A stretch of 64,000 nt of DNA from contig NZ_KB903289.1 in assembly GCF_000379685.1 (NCBI RefSeq), forward strand, positions 35,543-99,542. Reading direction: 5' to 3'. Under the pieces are notes generated by a model that was not told the origin of the DNA, did no database searches, and worked only from the letters and a program-made list of their open reading frames with translations. Below are positions 17,247 to 25,784 of the stretch, in pieces (the first letter of the stretch is position 1; the number at the start of each line of letters is the position of its first letter). The DNA is from Catelliglobosispora koreensis DSM 44566 (lineage in GTDB: Bacteria; Actinomycetota; Actinomycetes; Mycobacteriales; Micromonosporaceae). Both the position numbers and the translations under genes were made by a program.

Positions 17247-17475
17247 CCCGCTGCCGACCCAACAGGTTCGCCTCTGCGCTCGCACCATCTGCCCGCTGCC
17301 GTGCCAGCCGGTTCGCGTGGGCGCCTATGTCGGCTGTCCACCGAGACTCCCGCCGTTTCGTGTTCGCGTTTGCGCCGCTCGCTCGTCGCCGCGCGAGCCG
17401 TTTCGGGTTCGCGCTCATGCCCGTTGCCGACCGCGAAACCTGCGGCTTCGCACCCGGGCTCGCGCCGGTTGTCCG
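17247..17475. repeat. Imperfect ~45-bp tandem repeats between the chelatase gene and cobO
   Basis: CCCGCTGCCG recurs at 17247 and 17292 (45 bp apart), with variant CCCGTTGCCG at 17420. GGTTCGC or TGTTCGC recurs at about 17265, 17310, 17361 and 17406, with a further GGCTTCGC near 17446. The spacing is 39-51 bp. Frames across the block are open on both strands but translate to low-complexity Arg/Ala/Ser text with no family resemblance, so I treat it as non-coding. Confidence 0.55.
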
Positions 17476-17485
17476 CCAACCTGTG

Positions 17486-17572
17486 TGTGATTCACATCCG
17501 GCTAGACGTGATCGAACGGCCTGTTGATCACGTCTCAAGGGATGTGGATCACGTTTGGGGATGTGGATCACG
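17486..17572. promoter_or_regulatory. Cluster of dyads and 19-bp-phased repeats upstream of cobO
   Basis: Three elements lie within 90 bp. The near-palindrome TGTGATTCACA is at 17486-17496. A perfect inverted repeat GACGTGATC (17505-17513) / GATCACGTC (17526-17534) follows. Then GGATGTGGATCACG occurs as two exact copies at 17540-17553 and 17559-17572. The shared core GATCACG suggests one DNA-binding protein. The block ends 33 bp before the cobO start. Confidence 0.5.
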
Positions 17573-17605
17573 ATCACGTGACTTCGACGGAAGGCGGGAC
17601 GGCTG

Positions 17606-18208
17606 ATGCCGCAGGGGAAACCGGAGACGGTGCCCGATGACGGGCTGACGACACGGCAGCGGCGTAAGGCGCCGGTTCTGGCTGTGCACACGGGAGTGGG
17701 CAAAGGCAAGTCCACGGCCGCTTTCGGGATGGCTCTTAGGGCGTGGAACATGGGCTGGCCGATCGCCGTGTTCCAGTTCGTGAAGAGTCCGAAGTGGCGG
17801 GTCGGCGAGGAGCGGGCGTTTCGCGTCCTGGGCGACAGCGAGGCCGGTGCTCCGGTGACGTGGCACAAGATGGGCGAAGGCTGGTCGTGGCTGGCGCGCC
17901 CGGGTGACGAACGCGACCACGCTGCCGAGGCCGCCGAGGGCTGGGCGCAAATCAAGCGGGACTTGGCTTCCGAGCGTTACGGCTTCTATGTGCTCGACGA
18001 GTTCACGTATCCGATCCACTGGGGCTGGATCGACGTGAACGATGTCGTGACCACACTGAACGAGCGCCCCGGCACGCAGCATGTCGTGATCACGGGACGT
18101 TACGCGGCACCGGAACTGATTGAAGCCGCCGACCTGGTGACTGAAATGGGCAAAGTGAAACACCCCATGGACGCCGGACGCAAAGGCCAGCCGGGCATCG
18201 AATGGTGA
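17606..18208 (+). CDS. cobO: Cob(I)yrinic acid a,c-diamide adenosyltransferase (CobO)
   Basis: 200 residues. It transfers the 5'-deoxyadenosyl group of ATP to Co(I) of the corrin, a cytoplasmic step. The CobO/BtuR P-loop VHTGVGKGKSTAAFGMALRA is intact, as are FQFVKSPKW, GEERAF, YGFYVLDEFTYPIHWGW and HVVITGRYA; the C-terminal HPMDAGRKGQPGIEW is typical. The ATG 17606 start has only a weak purine-rich site. It overlaps the following cobB by 7 nt. Dyad and repeat elements upstream may add regulation beyond the riboswitch. Confidence 0.96.
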   Translation: MPQGKPETVPDDGLTTRQRRKAPVLAVHTGVGKGKSTAAFGMALRAWNMGWPIAVFQFVKSPKWRVGEERAFRVLGDSEAGAPVTWHKMGEGWSWLARPGDERDHAAEAAEGWAQIKRDLASERYGFYVLDEFTYPIHWGWIDVNDVVTTLNERPGTQHVVITGRYAAPELIEAADLVTEMGKVKHPMDAGRKGQPGIEW

Positions 18209-19530
18209 CCGCGCCCCGCGTCGTGATCGCCGCGCCCGCATCAGGGCACGGCAAGACCACGGTCGCGACCGGACTGCTTGCCGCGCTGGCGAAACGGGGA
18301 ACACGGGTTGCCGGTTTCAAGGCGGGCCCGGACTACATCGACCCCTCCTATCACGCCCTCGCCTCAGGGCGACCAGGCCGCAACCTCGATCCCGTGCTCT
18401 GCCCGCCGGAGCTCATCGCCCCACTGTTCGCTCACGGGGCGGCTGGTGCGCAGGTGTCCATCGTGGAGGGAGTCATGGGACTCTACGACGGCCGCGCGGG
18501 CGCGGGAGACCACGGCTCGACCGCTGAAGTGGCTGGATTACTTGACGCACCGGTCATCATGGTCGCCGACGTCACCGCCCAAGGCCGCTCGGTTGCCGCG
18601 ACGCTGCACGGCTTTCGCACCTTCGGCACCGTTCGTTTCGGCGGGGTCATCTTGAACCGTGCCGGATCACCGCGCCACGAGGAGATTGTGCGCGAGGCGT
18701 GCGCCGAGATCGGGCTCGAAGTGCTTGGCGTGCTTCCCCGCTCGGCTCCGGCTCAAGTCCCGTCACGTCATCTTGGCCTCATCCCGGCTGCGGAACATTC
18801 CGCCGGAGCACGCGCCGCCGTCGACGCGATGGCAGCCTTGGTTTCCGCCCACGTCGACCTCGATGCCGTCCTACGCGTAGCCCAGCTGGCGCCACCGCTC
18901 GCAGTCACGCCTTGGGAACCTCCCACTGCCGAGCCGCTGAGGAGACCAGTGATCGCGGTGGCGGGAGGGGCCGCGTTCACGTTTGGGTATGTGGAGCAGA
19001 TCGAGCTGCTGCGCGCCGCCGGTGCCGAAGTCGTGACGGTGGATCCTTTGCGCGATGAGGAGCTTCCCCCTAGTACCAGCGGATTGGTTGTGGGTGGAGG
19101 GTTTCCCGAAGTGTATGGCGCGGAACTCGCGGCGAATGTCCCGTTGCGGCAAGCGGTCGCACGGCTGGCCGCCGAGAGCGCGCCGATCGCCGCTGAGTGC
19201 GCGGGACTATTGTGGCTCGGGCAATCGGTTGATGGGCATGAGATGTGCGGGGTCCTGCCCGGGCGGGCTGTCATGACAGGCAAGCTGACGATGGGGTACC
19301 GCGACGCCGTAGCCATGTCTGACAGCGTGCTCGCCGACGTGGGTAAAAGGGTTACCGGGCACGAGTTCCACCGCACGATTGTCGAGCCCGGCGCCAGTGC
19401 CGAACCGGCGTGGGCATGGCGCGGCGCCAGGGAAGGTTTCGTGCAAGGCGGCGTGCACGCGTCCTATTTGCACACTCACTGGGCGGCGCATCCGGAGTTC
19501 GCGGCGAGGATGGTGGCGGCATGCGGTTGA
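18202..19530 (+). CDS. cobB: Cobyrinic / hydrogenobyrinic acid a,c-diamide synthase (CobB/CbiA)
   Basis: 442 residues. It amidates the a and c carboxylates using glutamine and ATP. The N-terminal ATP-binding half has IAAPASGHGKTTVATGLLAAL and FKAGPDYIDPSYH; the YDGRAGAGDHGSTAEVA segment is diagnostic. The C-terminal class I glutamine amidotransferase-like half has GGGFPEVYGAEL, the cysteine in APIAAECAGLLWLG, and HEFHRTIVEPG. The C-terminal HASYLHTHWAAHPEFAARM is characteristic. Start codon overlaps cobO; the stop overlaps cobI. Confidence 0.96.
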   Translation: MVTAPRVVIAAPASGHGKTTVATGLLAALAKRGTRVAGFKAGPDYIDPSYHALASGRPGRNLDPVLCPPELIAPLFAHGAAGAQVSIVEGVMGLYDGRAGAGDHGSTAEVAGLLDAPVIMVADVTAQGRSVAATLHGFRTFGTVRFGGVILNRAGSPRHEEIVREACAEIGLEVLGVLPRSAPAQVPSRHLGLIPAAEHSAGARAAVDAMAALVSAHVDLDAVLRVAQLAPPLAVTPWEPPTAEPLRRPVIAVAGGAAFTFGYVEQIELLRAAGAEVVTVDPLRDEELPPSTSGLVVGGGFPEVYGAELAANVPLRQAVARLAAESAPIAAECAGLLWLGQSVDGHEMCGVLPGRAVMTGKLTMGYRDAVAMSDSVLADVGKRVTGHEFHRTIVEPGASAEPAWAWRGAREGFVQGGVHASYLHTHWAAHPEFAARMVAACG

Positions 19531-20246
19531 TCGGTGTCGGAGTAGGACCCGGTGACCCCGAACTGCTGACGTTGCAAGCGATCCGGCTGCTGAATGAGGC
19601 TAAGCGAATCTTCGTGCCGGTGCTGAGCCTGGACGAGTGCGGCCGGGCTGAGGCGACCCTGACCGGTCACGTGGACGGCGAACGCATCGAGCGGCTGGTT
19701 TTCGCGCTGAACGAGCGCACCGACGCCAGCCGCCGCGAGCGGCACTGGGATGCGGCAGGGGAGCGCATCGCGGCATGGCTTGCCGAGACTGGTGGTACGG
19801 CAGCGTTCGCTACTATCGGTGACCCGAACATCTATTCGACGTTCAGCTATTTGGCGGCCACCGTGCGGGAGCTGCTCCCCGGCGTTACCGTCGAGACAGT
19901 GCCGGGAATCACGGCGATGCAAGCACTTTCGGTCGCTTCCGGGGTGCCGTTGGTGGAGGGTTCCGAACCGCTCGTGCTGGTGCCGTTGGCGCGCGGGGCG
20001 GGCGGGTTGCGTGAGGCCCTGGCGTACGCGGGTCACGGAACCGTTGTCGCGTACAAGGGCGGAAGGCACCTCGCCGAAGTTGTCACCGAGGTCTCGCGGG
20101 CGGAAAGGCTTGAGGACACGGTGCTCGGCAGCCACCTTGGGCTCCCGGACGAGAAAGTGACCGCACTGTCTGCTGTGGACGAAGCACCCTACCTATCAGC
20201 CGTTCTGATTCCGGCCCGGCGAGCACAGCGAGGTGGAGCGATATGA
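19521..20246 (+). CDS. cobI: Precorrin-2 C20-methyltransferase (CobI/CbiL)
   Basis: 241 residues from ATG 19521, which overlaps the cobB stop by 10 nt; the longer open frame is rejected because the SAM-methyltransferase N-terminus (RLIGVGVGPGDPELLTLQAIRLL) begins here. Other tetrapyrrole-methylase landmarks are AFATIGDPNIYSTFSYLA, VETVPGITAMQALS and VAYKGG. It adds the C20 methyl group using S-adenosylmethionine. Part of the overlapping cob operon. Confidence 0.94.
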   Translation: MRLIGVGVGPGDPELLTLQAIRLLNEAKRIFVPVLSLDECGRAEATLTGHVDGERIERLVFALNERTDASRRERHWDAAGERIAAWLAETGGTAAFATIGDPNIYSTFSYLAATVRELLPGVTVETVPGITAMQALSVASGVPLVEGSEPLVLVPLARGAGGLREALAYAGHGTVVAYKGGRHLAEVVTEVSRAERLEDTVLGSHLGLPDEKVTALSAVDEAPYLSAVLIPARRAQRGGAI

Positions 20247-21034
20247 AGGTCATCTTTGTCGGTGCCGGGCCTGGAGCGGCCGATCTGCTGACACTGCGCG
20301 GGGCGGCCGCTATCGGCCGTGCCGACGTGGTGATCTGGGCGGCGAGCCTGGTGCACCCGGACGTGCTCGGTCACGCCAAGCCCGGTGCCCGCATCATCGA
20401 CTCCTCCGCGCTGACCCTAGAGCAAACCCTTGCCCTGTATGAGGAAGCGGCACGCGACGGGCTGACCGTCGCCCGGATTCACTCAGGCGATCCGTCGCTG
20501 TGGGGAGCGTTGGCCGAGCAACTCGACGCGTGTCATGCGCTCGGCCTGGCGACCGAGGTCATTCCGGGAGTGTCGTCGTTTACCGCTGCCGCGGCAGCGG
20601 TGCAGCGTGAACTGACCGTCCCGGAAGTCGCTCAGTCGGTGATCCTGACCCGGCTCGAGGGCGGGAAGACGCCGATGCCGCCGGGGGAAACGATCCGTTC
20701 GTTCGCCGCGCATGGGACGACGATGGCGATCTTCCTGTCTGCGGCACGGTCAGGCCAGCTCGCGACTGAGTTGCTCGCCGGTGGTTATGCGGACAGCACC
20801 CCGGTGGTCATCGCCTATCAGGTCACCTGGCCCGACGAACTCATCCTGCACTGTGACGTGGCCACGTTGGCGGCCACGGTTCGTGAGCACAAGCTCTGGA
20901 AGCACACGCTTTTCCTCGTTGGGGCGGCGCTGGGTGAGGCGGGCACACGCAGCCATCTCTATCACCCGGGTCACTTCCACGAGCACCGCAAAGCCGATCC
21001 CCAAGCCAGGAAAGCACTTCGGGCCCGGTCATGA
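20243..21034 (+). CDS. cobM: Precorrin-4 C11-methyltransferase (CobM/CbiF)
   Basis: 263 residues. SAM-dependent methylation at C11 after ring contraction. The sequence starts MKVIFVGAGPGAADLLTLRG and shows the family blocks WAASLVHPDVL, IHSGDPSLWGALAEQLD, EVIPGVSSFTAAAAAV, ILTRLEGGKTPMP and IAYQVTWPDELI, which separate CobM from CobI and CobJ. ATGA overlap with cobI. The C-terminal LYHPGHFHEHRK is usual for CobM. Confidence 0.95.
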   Translation: MKVIFVGAGPGAADLLTLRGAAAIGRADVVIWAASLVHPDVLGHAKPGARIIDSSALTLEQTLALYEEAARDGLTVARIHSGDPSLWGALAEQLDACHALGLATEVIPGVSSFTAAAAAVQRELTVPEVAQSVILTRLEGGKTPMPPGETIRSFAAHGTTMAIFLSAARSGQLATELLAGGYADSTPVVIAYQVTWPDELILHCDVATLAATVREHKLWKHTLFLVGAALGEAGTRSHLYHPGHFHEHRKADPQARKALRARS

Positions 21035-22164
21035 CCGACGAGCCGGAGCTTCGGGAACCGGACCTGCCACGCACGGCTAAGGTCCGGCCCAAAGCGCTGC
21101 GCACCGGCTGGACCACAGGCACCTGCGCTTCGGCAGCCGCGAAAGCCGCCACCGAACTCCTCGCCACGGGGAAAGAGCCGCGCTGGGTGGAGGTCGCGTT
21201 GCCGTCGGGGCGGCGGGTCACGTTCGCCGTCGAATCGTCGCGTTTGGACGGTGAGGTCGCCACGGCCGTTGTCGTCAAGGACGCCGGCGATGACCCCGAC
21301 GTGACCCATGGCGCACACCTCACGGCGACCGTGTGCTGGGACCCAGCACCGGGGGTCCATTTGTTTGGCGGCGAGGGCGTCGGCACGGTAACGAAACCGG
21401 GGCTCGGGCTTGAGGTCGGCGGACCAGCCATCAACCCCGTGCCGCGCGCGATGATTACCCAAGCGGTCACCGAAGTCGTAGGCGAGCGCGGCATCGACGT
21501 CACCATCTCAGTGCCCGACGGCGAACGGATCGCCCGCAAAACCACCAACCGCCGGCTGGGCATTCTGGGTGGCATTTCCATTCTTGGTACTACAGGGATC
21601 GTCCGCCCCTTCTCCACCGCCTCTTGGCGGGCCAGTGTGATGCAGGCCGTCCAAGTGGCTGCGGCGCAAGGGGAGACGACTATCGTCTTGTGCACCGGCG
21701 GCCGCACCGAGGCCGGGGCGATGGCTTTGCTGCCGGACCTGCCCGACGTGTGCTTCATCGAAGTCGGCGACTTCACCGGTGCCGCGTTACGGATGGCCGT
21801 CGAAAACGGTGTGTCCACAGTGGTTTTCGTGGGCATGGTGGGCAAACTGACCAAGCTGGCGGCCGGGGTGCTGATGACGCACTACACCCGCTCCCAAGTG
21901 GACACGTCGCTGCTCGGCCAGATCACCGTTCAGGTCGGCGCTGCGGACCGCCGGGAAGAGGTTGACGCGGCCAACACGGCCCGTCACGCGTACGAGATCT
22001 GGGACGACGCCGGGGTGCTACGAGCAGCCGGCGATGAGCTGTGCACACGAGTCCGCAACGTGCTGGTGCGGTTCACCAAAGGCAAGCTCGCGTGCGAAGT
22101 CGCGATGGTCGACTTCACGGGTAAGATCGTCGTCGCCGCGACGAAGCCGGAGTGGGTGTCATGA
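21031..22164 (+). CDS. cbiD: Cobalt-precorrin-5B C1-methyltransferase (CbiD)
   Basis: 377 residues. CbiD adds the C1 methyl group with SAM in the pathway variant that also uses CbiG. Signatures are LRTGWTTGTCASAAAKAATELL, VKDAGDDPDVTHGA, GGEGVGTVTKPGLGLEVGGPAINPVPRAMI, GGISILGTTGIVRPFS and FVGMVGKLTKLAAGVLMTHY. Its presence next to CobN-type chelatase genes shows a mixed pathway, because CbiD is a hallmark of early-insertion pathways whereas late-insertion proteobacteria use CobF. ATGA overlaps on both sides. Confidence 0.96.
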   Translation: MTDEPELREPDLPRTAKVRPKALRTGWTTGTCASAAAKAATELLATGKEPRWVEVALPSGRRVTFAVESSRLDGEVATAVVVKDAGDDPDVTHGAHLTATVCWDPAPGVHLFGGEGVGTVTKPGLGLEVGGPAINPVPRAMITQAVTEVVGERGIDVTISVPDGERIARKTTNRRLGILGGISILGTTGIVRPFSTASWRASVMQAVQVAAAQGETTIVLCTGGRTEAGAMALLPDLPDVCFIEVGDFTGAALRMAVENGVSTVVFVGMVGKLTKLAAGVLMTHYTRSQVDTSLLGQITVQVGAADRREEVDAANTARHAYEIWDDAGVLRAAGDELCTRVRNVLVRFTKGKLACEVAMVDFTGKIVVAATKPEWVS

Positions 22165-23315
22165 GGCGCGTCACTGTGGTCGGCTTTGACGGCACGCAGC
22201 TGACTCTGCCTCCGGCGTCACTGCTCGTCGGCGGCGAACGTCATCTAGCGCAGGTGGACAGTGCCGCTGAACGTGTCGTCCTCGGGCCGTTGAAACCGGC
22301 GCTGGAGCGCATCGCCGCGCACGATGGCGATGTCGTCGTGATCGCCAGCGGTGACCCGGGCTTCTTCGGGATCGTGCGGGCCCTGCATGAGATGGGCGAG
22401 GATCCCGTCGTGCGGCCGGCGGTATCCAGTGTCGCGCTCGCGTTTTCCCGGGCCGGTCTGCCGTGGGACGACGCGATCGTGGTGTCCGCACACGGGAGGT
22501 CGTTGCGCCGGGCCGCGAACGTGTGCCGGGCTCACCCGAAGGTCGCCGTCTTGACCGCGCCCGGCAGCGGCCCAGCCGAGCTTGCCTCGCTGCTCGACGG
22601 AGTCCCGCGCCAGTTCGTCGTCGCCTCCCGCCTCGGGCACGACGATGAGCAGGTGTCCACTCTGGACGCCGCCGACGCTCTAGGCCGCGACTGGCCCGAC
22701 CCCAACGTCGTGCTCTGCCTACGCCATCCCGACAGGGACAGGGAGCCGGGGTGGGTGGCGGGATGGCGGCCACCAGCGGCGGGGTGGGCGAAACGCGAGA
22801 GTGCTTATGCCCACCGGGATTCGATGATCACGAAGGCTGAGGTTCGCGCGCTCGTGATCGCGAAACTGGGGCCGCGGCTAGGTGACCTGATCTGGGACGT
22901 GGGCGCGGGCTCGGGTTCGGTGGCAGCCGAGTGCGCGACGCACGGTGCTGCGGTGATCGCCATCGACCACGATCCGGAGGCCGCCGGGTTCATCGCGGCC
23001 AATGCTCCTTCGGCGCAGATCGTGCTAGGGCAAGCGCCAGACTGCCTGGAAGCATTGCCCGAGCCGGATGCGGTCTTCATCGGTGGCGGTGGGCTCACGG
23101 TGCTCACAGCGTGCCTCCAGCGAGAATCTGCCCGCATCGTGCTGGCGCTGGCCGCGATCGACCGCGTGACGGCTGCCGTCGCACAGCTTGAACAAGCCGG
23201 GTACGGCGTCGAAGCCGTACAGCTTCAAGCATCCCGGCTCAAACCGTTGCCGGACGGATCATTACGGCTAGCGGCGGTCAACCCGGTGTTCGTCGTGTCA
23301 GGGGAGGCGCTGTGA
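22161..23315 (+). CDS. cobL: Precorrin-6Y C5,15-methyltransferase (CobL; CbiE-CbiT fusion)
   Basis: 384 residues from ATG 22161. Residues 1-195 are the CbiE-type tetrapyrrole methylase (GFDGTQL, VVIASGDPGFFGIVRALHEM). Residues about 210-384 are the CbiT class I methyltransferase/decarboxylase, opening with the family motif DSMITKAEVRALVIAKLGP and the SAM site IWDVGAGSGSVAAECA, then AVFIGGGG. It methylates C5 and C15 and decarboxylates the ring C acetate. ATGA overlap with cbiD, GTGA overlap with the next gene. Confidence 0.95.
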   Translation: MRRVTVVGFDGTQLTLPPASLLVGGERHLAQVDSAAERVVLGPLKPALERIAAHDGDVVVIASGDPGFFGIVRALHEMGEDPVVRPAVSSVALAFSRAGLPWDDAIVVSAHGRSLRRAANVCRAHPKVAVLTAPGSGPAELASLLDGVPRQFVVASRLGHDDEQVSTLDAADALGRDWPDPNVVLCLRHPDRDREPGWVAGWRPPAAGWAKRESAYAHRDSMITKAEVRALVIAKLGPRLGDLIWDVGAGSGSVAAECATHGAAVIAIDHDPEAAGFIAANAPSAQIVLGQAPDCLEALPEPDAVFIGGGGLTVLTACLQRESARIVLALAAIDRVTAAVAQLEQAGYGVEAVQLQASRLKPLPDGSLRLAAVNPVFVVSGEAL

Positions 23316-25009
23316 TTGGGATTGTCTGGGCGACGGCTGCCGGGCGGGAGTCCGCTGAGCGGCTGGCGCAGGCGTGGCCGGGCGAGTGCACCGTCCACAG
23401 TGGACCGGTGAAACAGCAAGTCCAGCAAGCGTGGCAGCACTCAGAAGCGATAGTCGCGTTTCTCGCGACCGGTGCCACGGTGCGGCTTATCGCCCCTCTG
23501 CTGACAGCCAAGCAGTCCGATCCCGGAGTCGTTTGCGTCGACGAGGCGTCCCGTTTCGCTGTGGCTTTGCTGGGCGGCCATGCCAAGAATGCCAACGCCT
23601 TGGCTGACCGTGTTTCTGATGTCCTTGGCACCCAGCCGGTCGTGACGACGGGCACCGATGCCGCGAACATTCCCGGGCTCGATCAGCTCGGCTTCACACC
23701 TGCCAACCCTGAGCGCCTAGCCGCGGTGAGCCGGGCGATCCTCGACGGCGAACCCGTTGACTGGCAAGCGGATATGACCTGGCCGCTGCCACCTATGCCT
23801 CCCAACGTCGGCGGCAACCCTGACGCCGCACATCGCGTCGTCGTGACCGACCGCGACAGCAGCGGCAGCTCGGCGGTGGTGTTGCATCCGCCGTCGCTGG
23901 TGCTGGGGATCGGGTCTAGCAAAGGCGTGTCGGAGGCCGAGGTCGCCGCGCTCGTCGAGCAAGTGCTTACCGCTCACGGGCTCGCACCGGAGTCGGTCTG
24001 CGCCGTGGCCACCGCTGACATCAAGGCCGCCGAGCCGGGAATTGTGGCCTTTGCGGCTAGCCGCCGGCTTCCAGTCATCGCCTACACCGCCGACGAGCTG
24101 GCGGCCATGGACGTTCCGAATCCGTCCGAAGTGGTGCGTGCGGCGGTCGGAACGCCGAGCGTCTCCGAAGCGTCAGCGTTATTGGCGGCGCGGACTATGG
24201 GCCGCAAGGCCGAACTGGTCGCCGCGAAAACTGCTTCCGCTATGGCGACCGTCGCCGTTGCCCGGCTGACGCCGTGGGGCCGGCTCGCGATCGTCGGCCT
24301 CGGGCCGGGAGCCGCCGATTTGCGCACGCCCAGAGCGACCGCCGAACTGCGCGCAGCTGGAATCGTGGTGGGACTGGACCAATACGTGGACCAGATCCGG
24401 CATGTGCTGCGCCCGGGTGTACGCATCGTGGAGTCCGGCCTTGGCGCGGAAGAGGAACGTGCCCGCACTGCTGTCGAGCTCGCACGAGAAGGCAACGCTG
24501 TGGCGCTCATCGGCTCCGGCGACGCCGGCGTTTACGCCATGGCTTCGCCCGCGCTGGAGTTCGCCACTGACGACGTGGACGTCGTGGCCGTTCCCGGTGT
24601 CACCGCCGCGCTGGCGGCATCGTCGCTTCTGGGCGCGCCCCTTGGCCACGACCACGTTTACCTTTCCCTGTCCGATCTGCATACGCCGTGGGAAGTCATC
24701 GAGCGTCGCCTGCACGCCGCGGCCGAGACCGATCTGGTCGTGTGTCTCTACAACCCACGCAGCCTCAAACGCCAACACCAGCTGCCAGAAGCGTTGCGGA
24801 TCCTCGGAAAATGCCGTCCACCCACGACTCCGGCCGGGCTGGTGCACGCGGCATCGCGCCCCGGCGAACGCATCCACGTGACCACGCTCGCCGAACTCAA
24901 CCCCGACGACGTGGACATGAACACCGTCGTGATTATCGGAGCGAGCACGACCCGAAACATCTCCGGGCGCATGGTGACACCCAGGGGGTACCAGTGGATG
25001 CCCTCGTGA
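23312..25009 (+). CDS. cobJ: CbiG-CobJ fusion: cobalt-precorrin-5A hydrolase / precorrin-3B C17-methyltransferase
   Basis: 565 residues, GTG start in a GTGA overlap. Residues 1-315 are CbiG, which removes the C2 fragment after ring contraction: N-domain FLATGATVRLIAPLL and LLGGHAKNANALADRV, C-domain LGIGSSKGVSEAEVAALV and ADIKAAEPGIVAFA. Residues about 323-565 are the CobJ/CbiH methyltransferase that contracts the ring: AIVGLGPGAADLRTPRA, GLDQYVDQI, IGSGDAGVYAMASP, VPGVTAALAASSLLGAPLGHD and VVCLYNPRS. This fusion is known in actinomycetes. A ferredoxin gene starts inside its last codons. Confidence 0.94.
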   Translation: MIGIVWATAAGRESAERLAQAWPGECTVHSGPVKQQVQQAWQHSEAIVAFLATGATVRLIAPLLTAKQSDPGVVCVDEASRFAVALLGGHAKNANALADRVSDVLGTQPVVTTGTDAANIPGLDQLGFTPANPERLAAVSRAILDGEPVDWQADMTWPLPPMPPNVGGNPDAAHRVVVTDRDSSGSSAVVLHPPSLVLGIGSSKGVSEAEVAALVEQVLTAHGLAPESVCAVATADIKAAEPGIVAFAASRRLPVIAYTADELAAMDVPNPSEVVRAAVGTPSVSEASALLAARTMGRKAELVAAKTASAMATVAVARLTPWGRLAIVGLGPGAADLRTPRATAELRAAGIVVGLDQYVDQIRHVLRPGVRIVESGLGAEEERARTAVELAREGNAVALIGSGDAGVYAMASPALEFATDDVDVVAVPGVTAALAASSLLGAPLGHDHVYLSLSDLHTPWEVIERRLHAAAETDLVVCLYNPRSLKRQHQLPEALRILGKCRPPTTPAGLVHAASRPGERIHVTTLAELNPDDVDMNTVVIIGASTTRNISGRMVTPRGYQWMPS

Positions 25010-25176
25010 CCTTTGACGGCTGCCAAGGCTGCGGGGCGTGTCTGCTGACCTGTCCCACACACGCGATCCGGCCTGACGGCGGGCGGCTGTTCGCCGTGCC
25101 CGAGCTGTGCACAGGGTGCGGGGAGTGCGTTGAGATCTGCCCGGTCGACGCCGTGACGATGGAGGCCCTGACGTGA
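24994..25176 (+). CDS. Small 2x[4Fe-4S] ferredoxin in the cobalamin operon
   Basis: 60 residues. GTG 24994 follows AGGGGG (24982-24987) and lies inside the last codons of cobJ in another frame. Two perfect CxxCxxCxxxCP clusters, CQGCGACLLTCP and CTGCGECVEICP, define a bacterial-type 8Fe-8S ferredoxin. It is wedged between cobJ and cobH with overlaps at both ends, so it surely belongs to the operon. A likely role is electron delivery to a corrin-pathway redox step such as precorrin-3B formation or a reductase; no CobG is present in the window (inference). Confidence 0.92.
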   Translation: MDALVTFDGCQGCGACLLTCPTHAIRPDGGRLFAVPELCTGCGECVEICPVDAVTMEALT

Positions 25177-25784
25177 TCCGCGCCGTGCATCCCATCGAAG
25201 CTGAGTCTTACCGCATCATCCGCTCCACAGTGGACACCTCGCTTCTGCCGAGGCACAGCCGTGACGTGGCTGAGCGGATCATTCACACGACCGCGGAACC
25301 GGGCTGGCTCAGCGATCTCGTGCTCGACGAAAGGTCGCTGGAACGTGCGGCTGTCGCGTTGACACAGGGGGCACCGGTCGTCGCCGATGTCCATATGGTC
25401 GCGGCGGGCATTACGGCGTACCAGGTGGAGTGCGGGGTGAAGACCGGCGAAGCCGCCGCCCTGGCGCGGGCCGAAGGGATCACCCGCTCGGCAGCCGGAA
25501 TCCGCTTGCTGGCGCGGCAATATCCAGCTGGCGCGATCTGGGTTGTCGGCAACGCGCCCACAGCGCTCTACGAAATCATCCGGCTCGCGCAAGCCGGCGA
25601 ACTCTCGCCGGTCCTCGTCGCTGGGTTGCCGGTCGGCTACGTGGGCGCGGCTGATTCCAAGGAAGCGTTGCGCGCCAGTGGTTTGCCGCAACTGTCGAAT
25701 GTGAGCGCGCGTGGTGGCTCGGCTGTCGCCGCGGCCGCTATCAACGCATTGTTATATGGAGATCCCCTTAAGGAGCACGAGTGA
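25173..25784 (+). CDS. cobH: Precorrin-8X methylmutase (CobH/CbiC)
   Basis: 203 residues, GTG start in a GTGA overlap with the ferredoxin. It moves the C11 methyl to C12, giving hydrogenobyrinic acid or its cobalt form. Signatures are IEAESYRIIRSTVD, ERIIHTTAEPGWLSDLV, GAPVVADVHMVAAGI, VVGNAPTALYEIIRL and GLPVGYVGAADSKEAL. Length and motifs are normal for CobH, including the catalytic His region in RIIHTT. GTGA overlap with cbiX. Confidence 0.96.
   Translation: MIRAVHPIEAESYRIIRSTVDTSLLPRHSRDVAERIIHTTAEPGWLSDLVLDERSLERAAVALTQGAPVVADVHMVAAGITAYQVECGVKTGEAAALARAEGITRSAAGIRLLARQYPAGAIWVVGNAPTALYEIIRLAQAGELSPVLVAGLPVGYVGAADSKEALRASGLPQLSNVSARGGSAVAAAAINALLYGDPLKEHE

Noticed and set aside
17187-17606. 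A 139-codon frame between the chelatase gene and cobO
   Set aside because: Its translation is low-complexity Arg/Ser/Ala text running through a repeat array and binding-site-like dyads, with no ribosome-binding site or family resemblance; equally open frames exist on the other strand.
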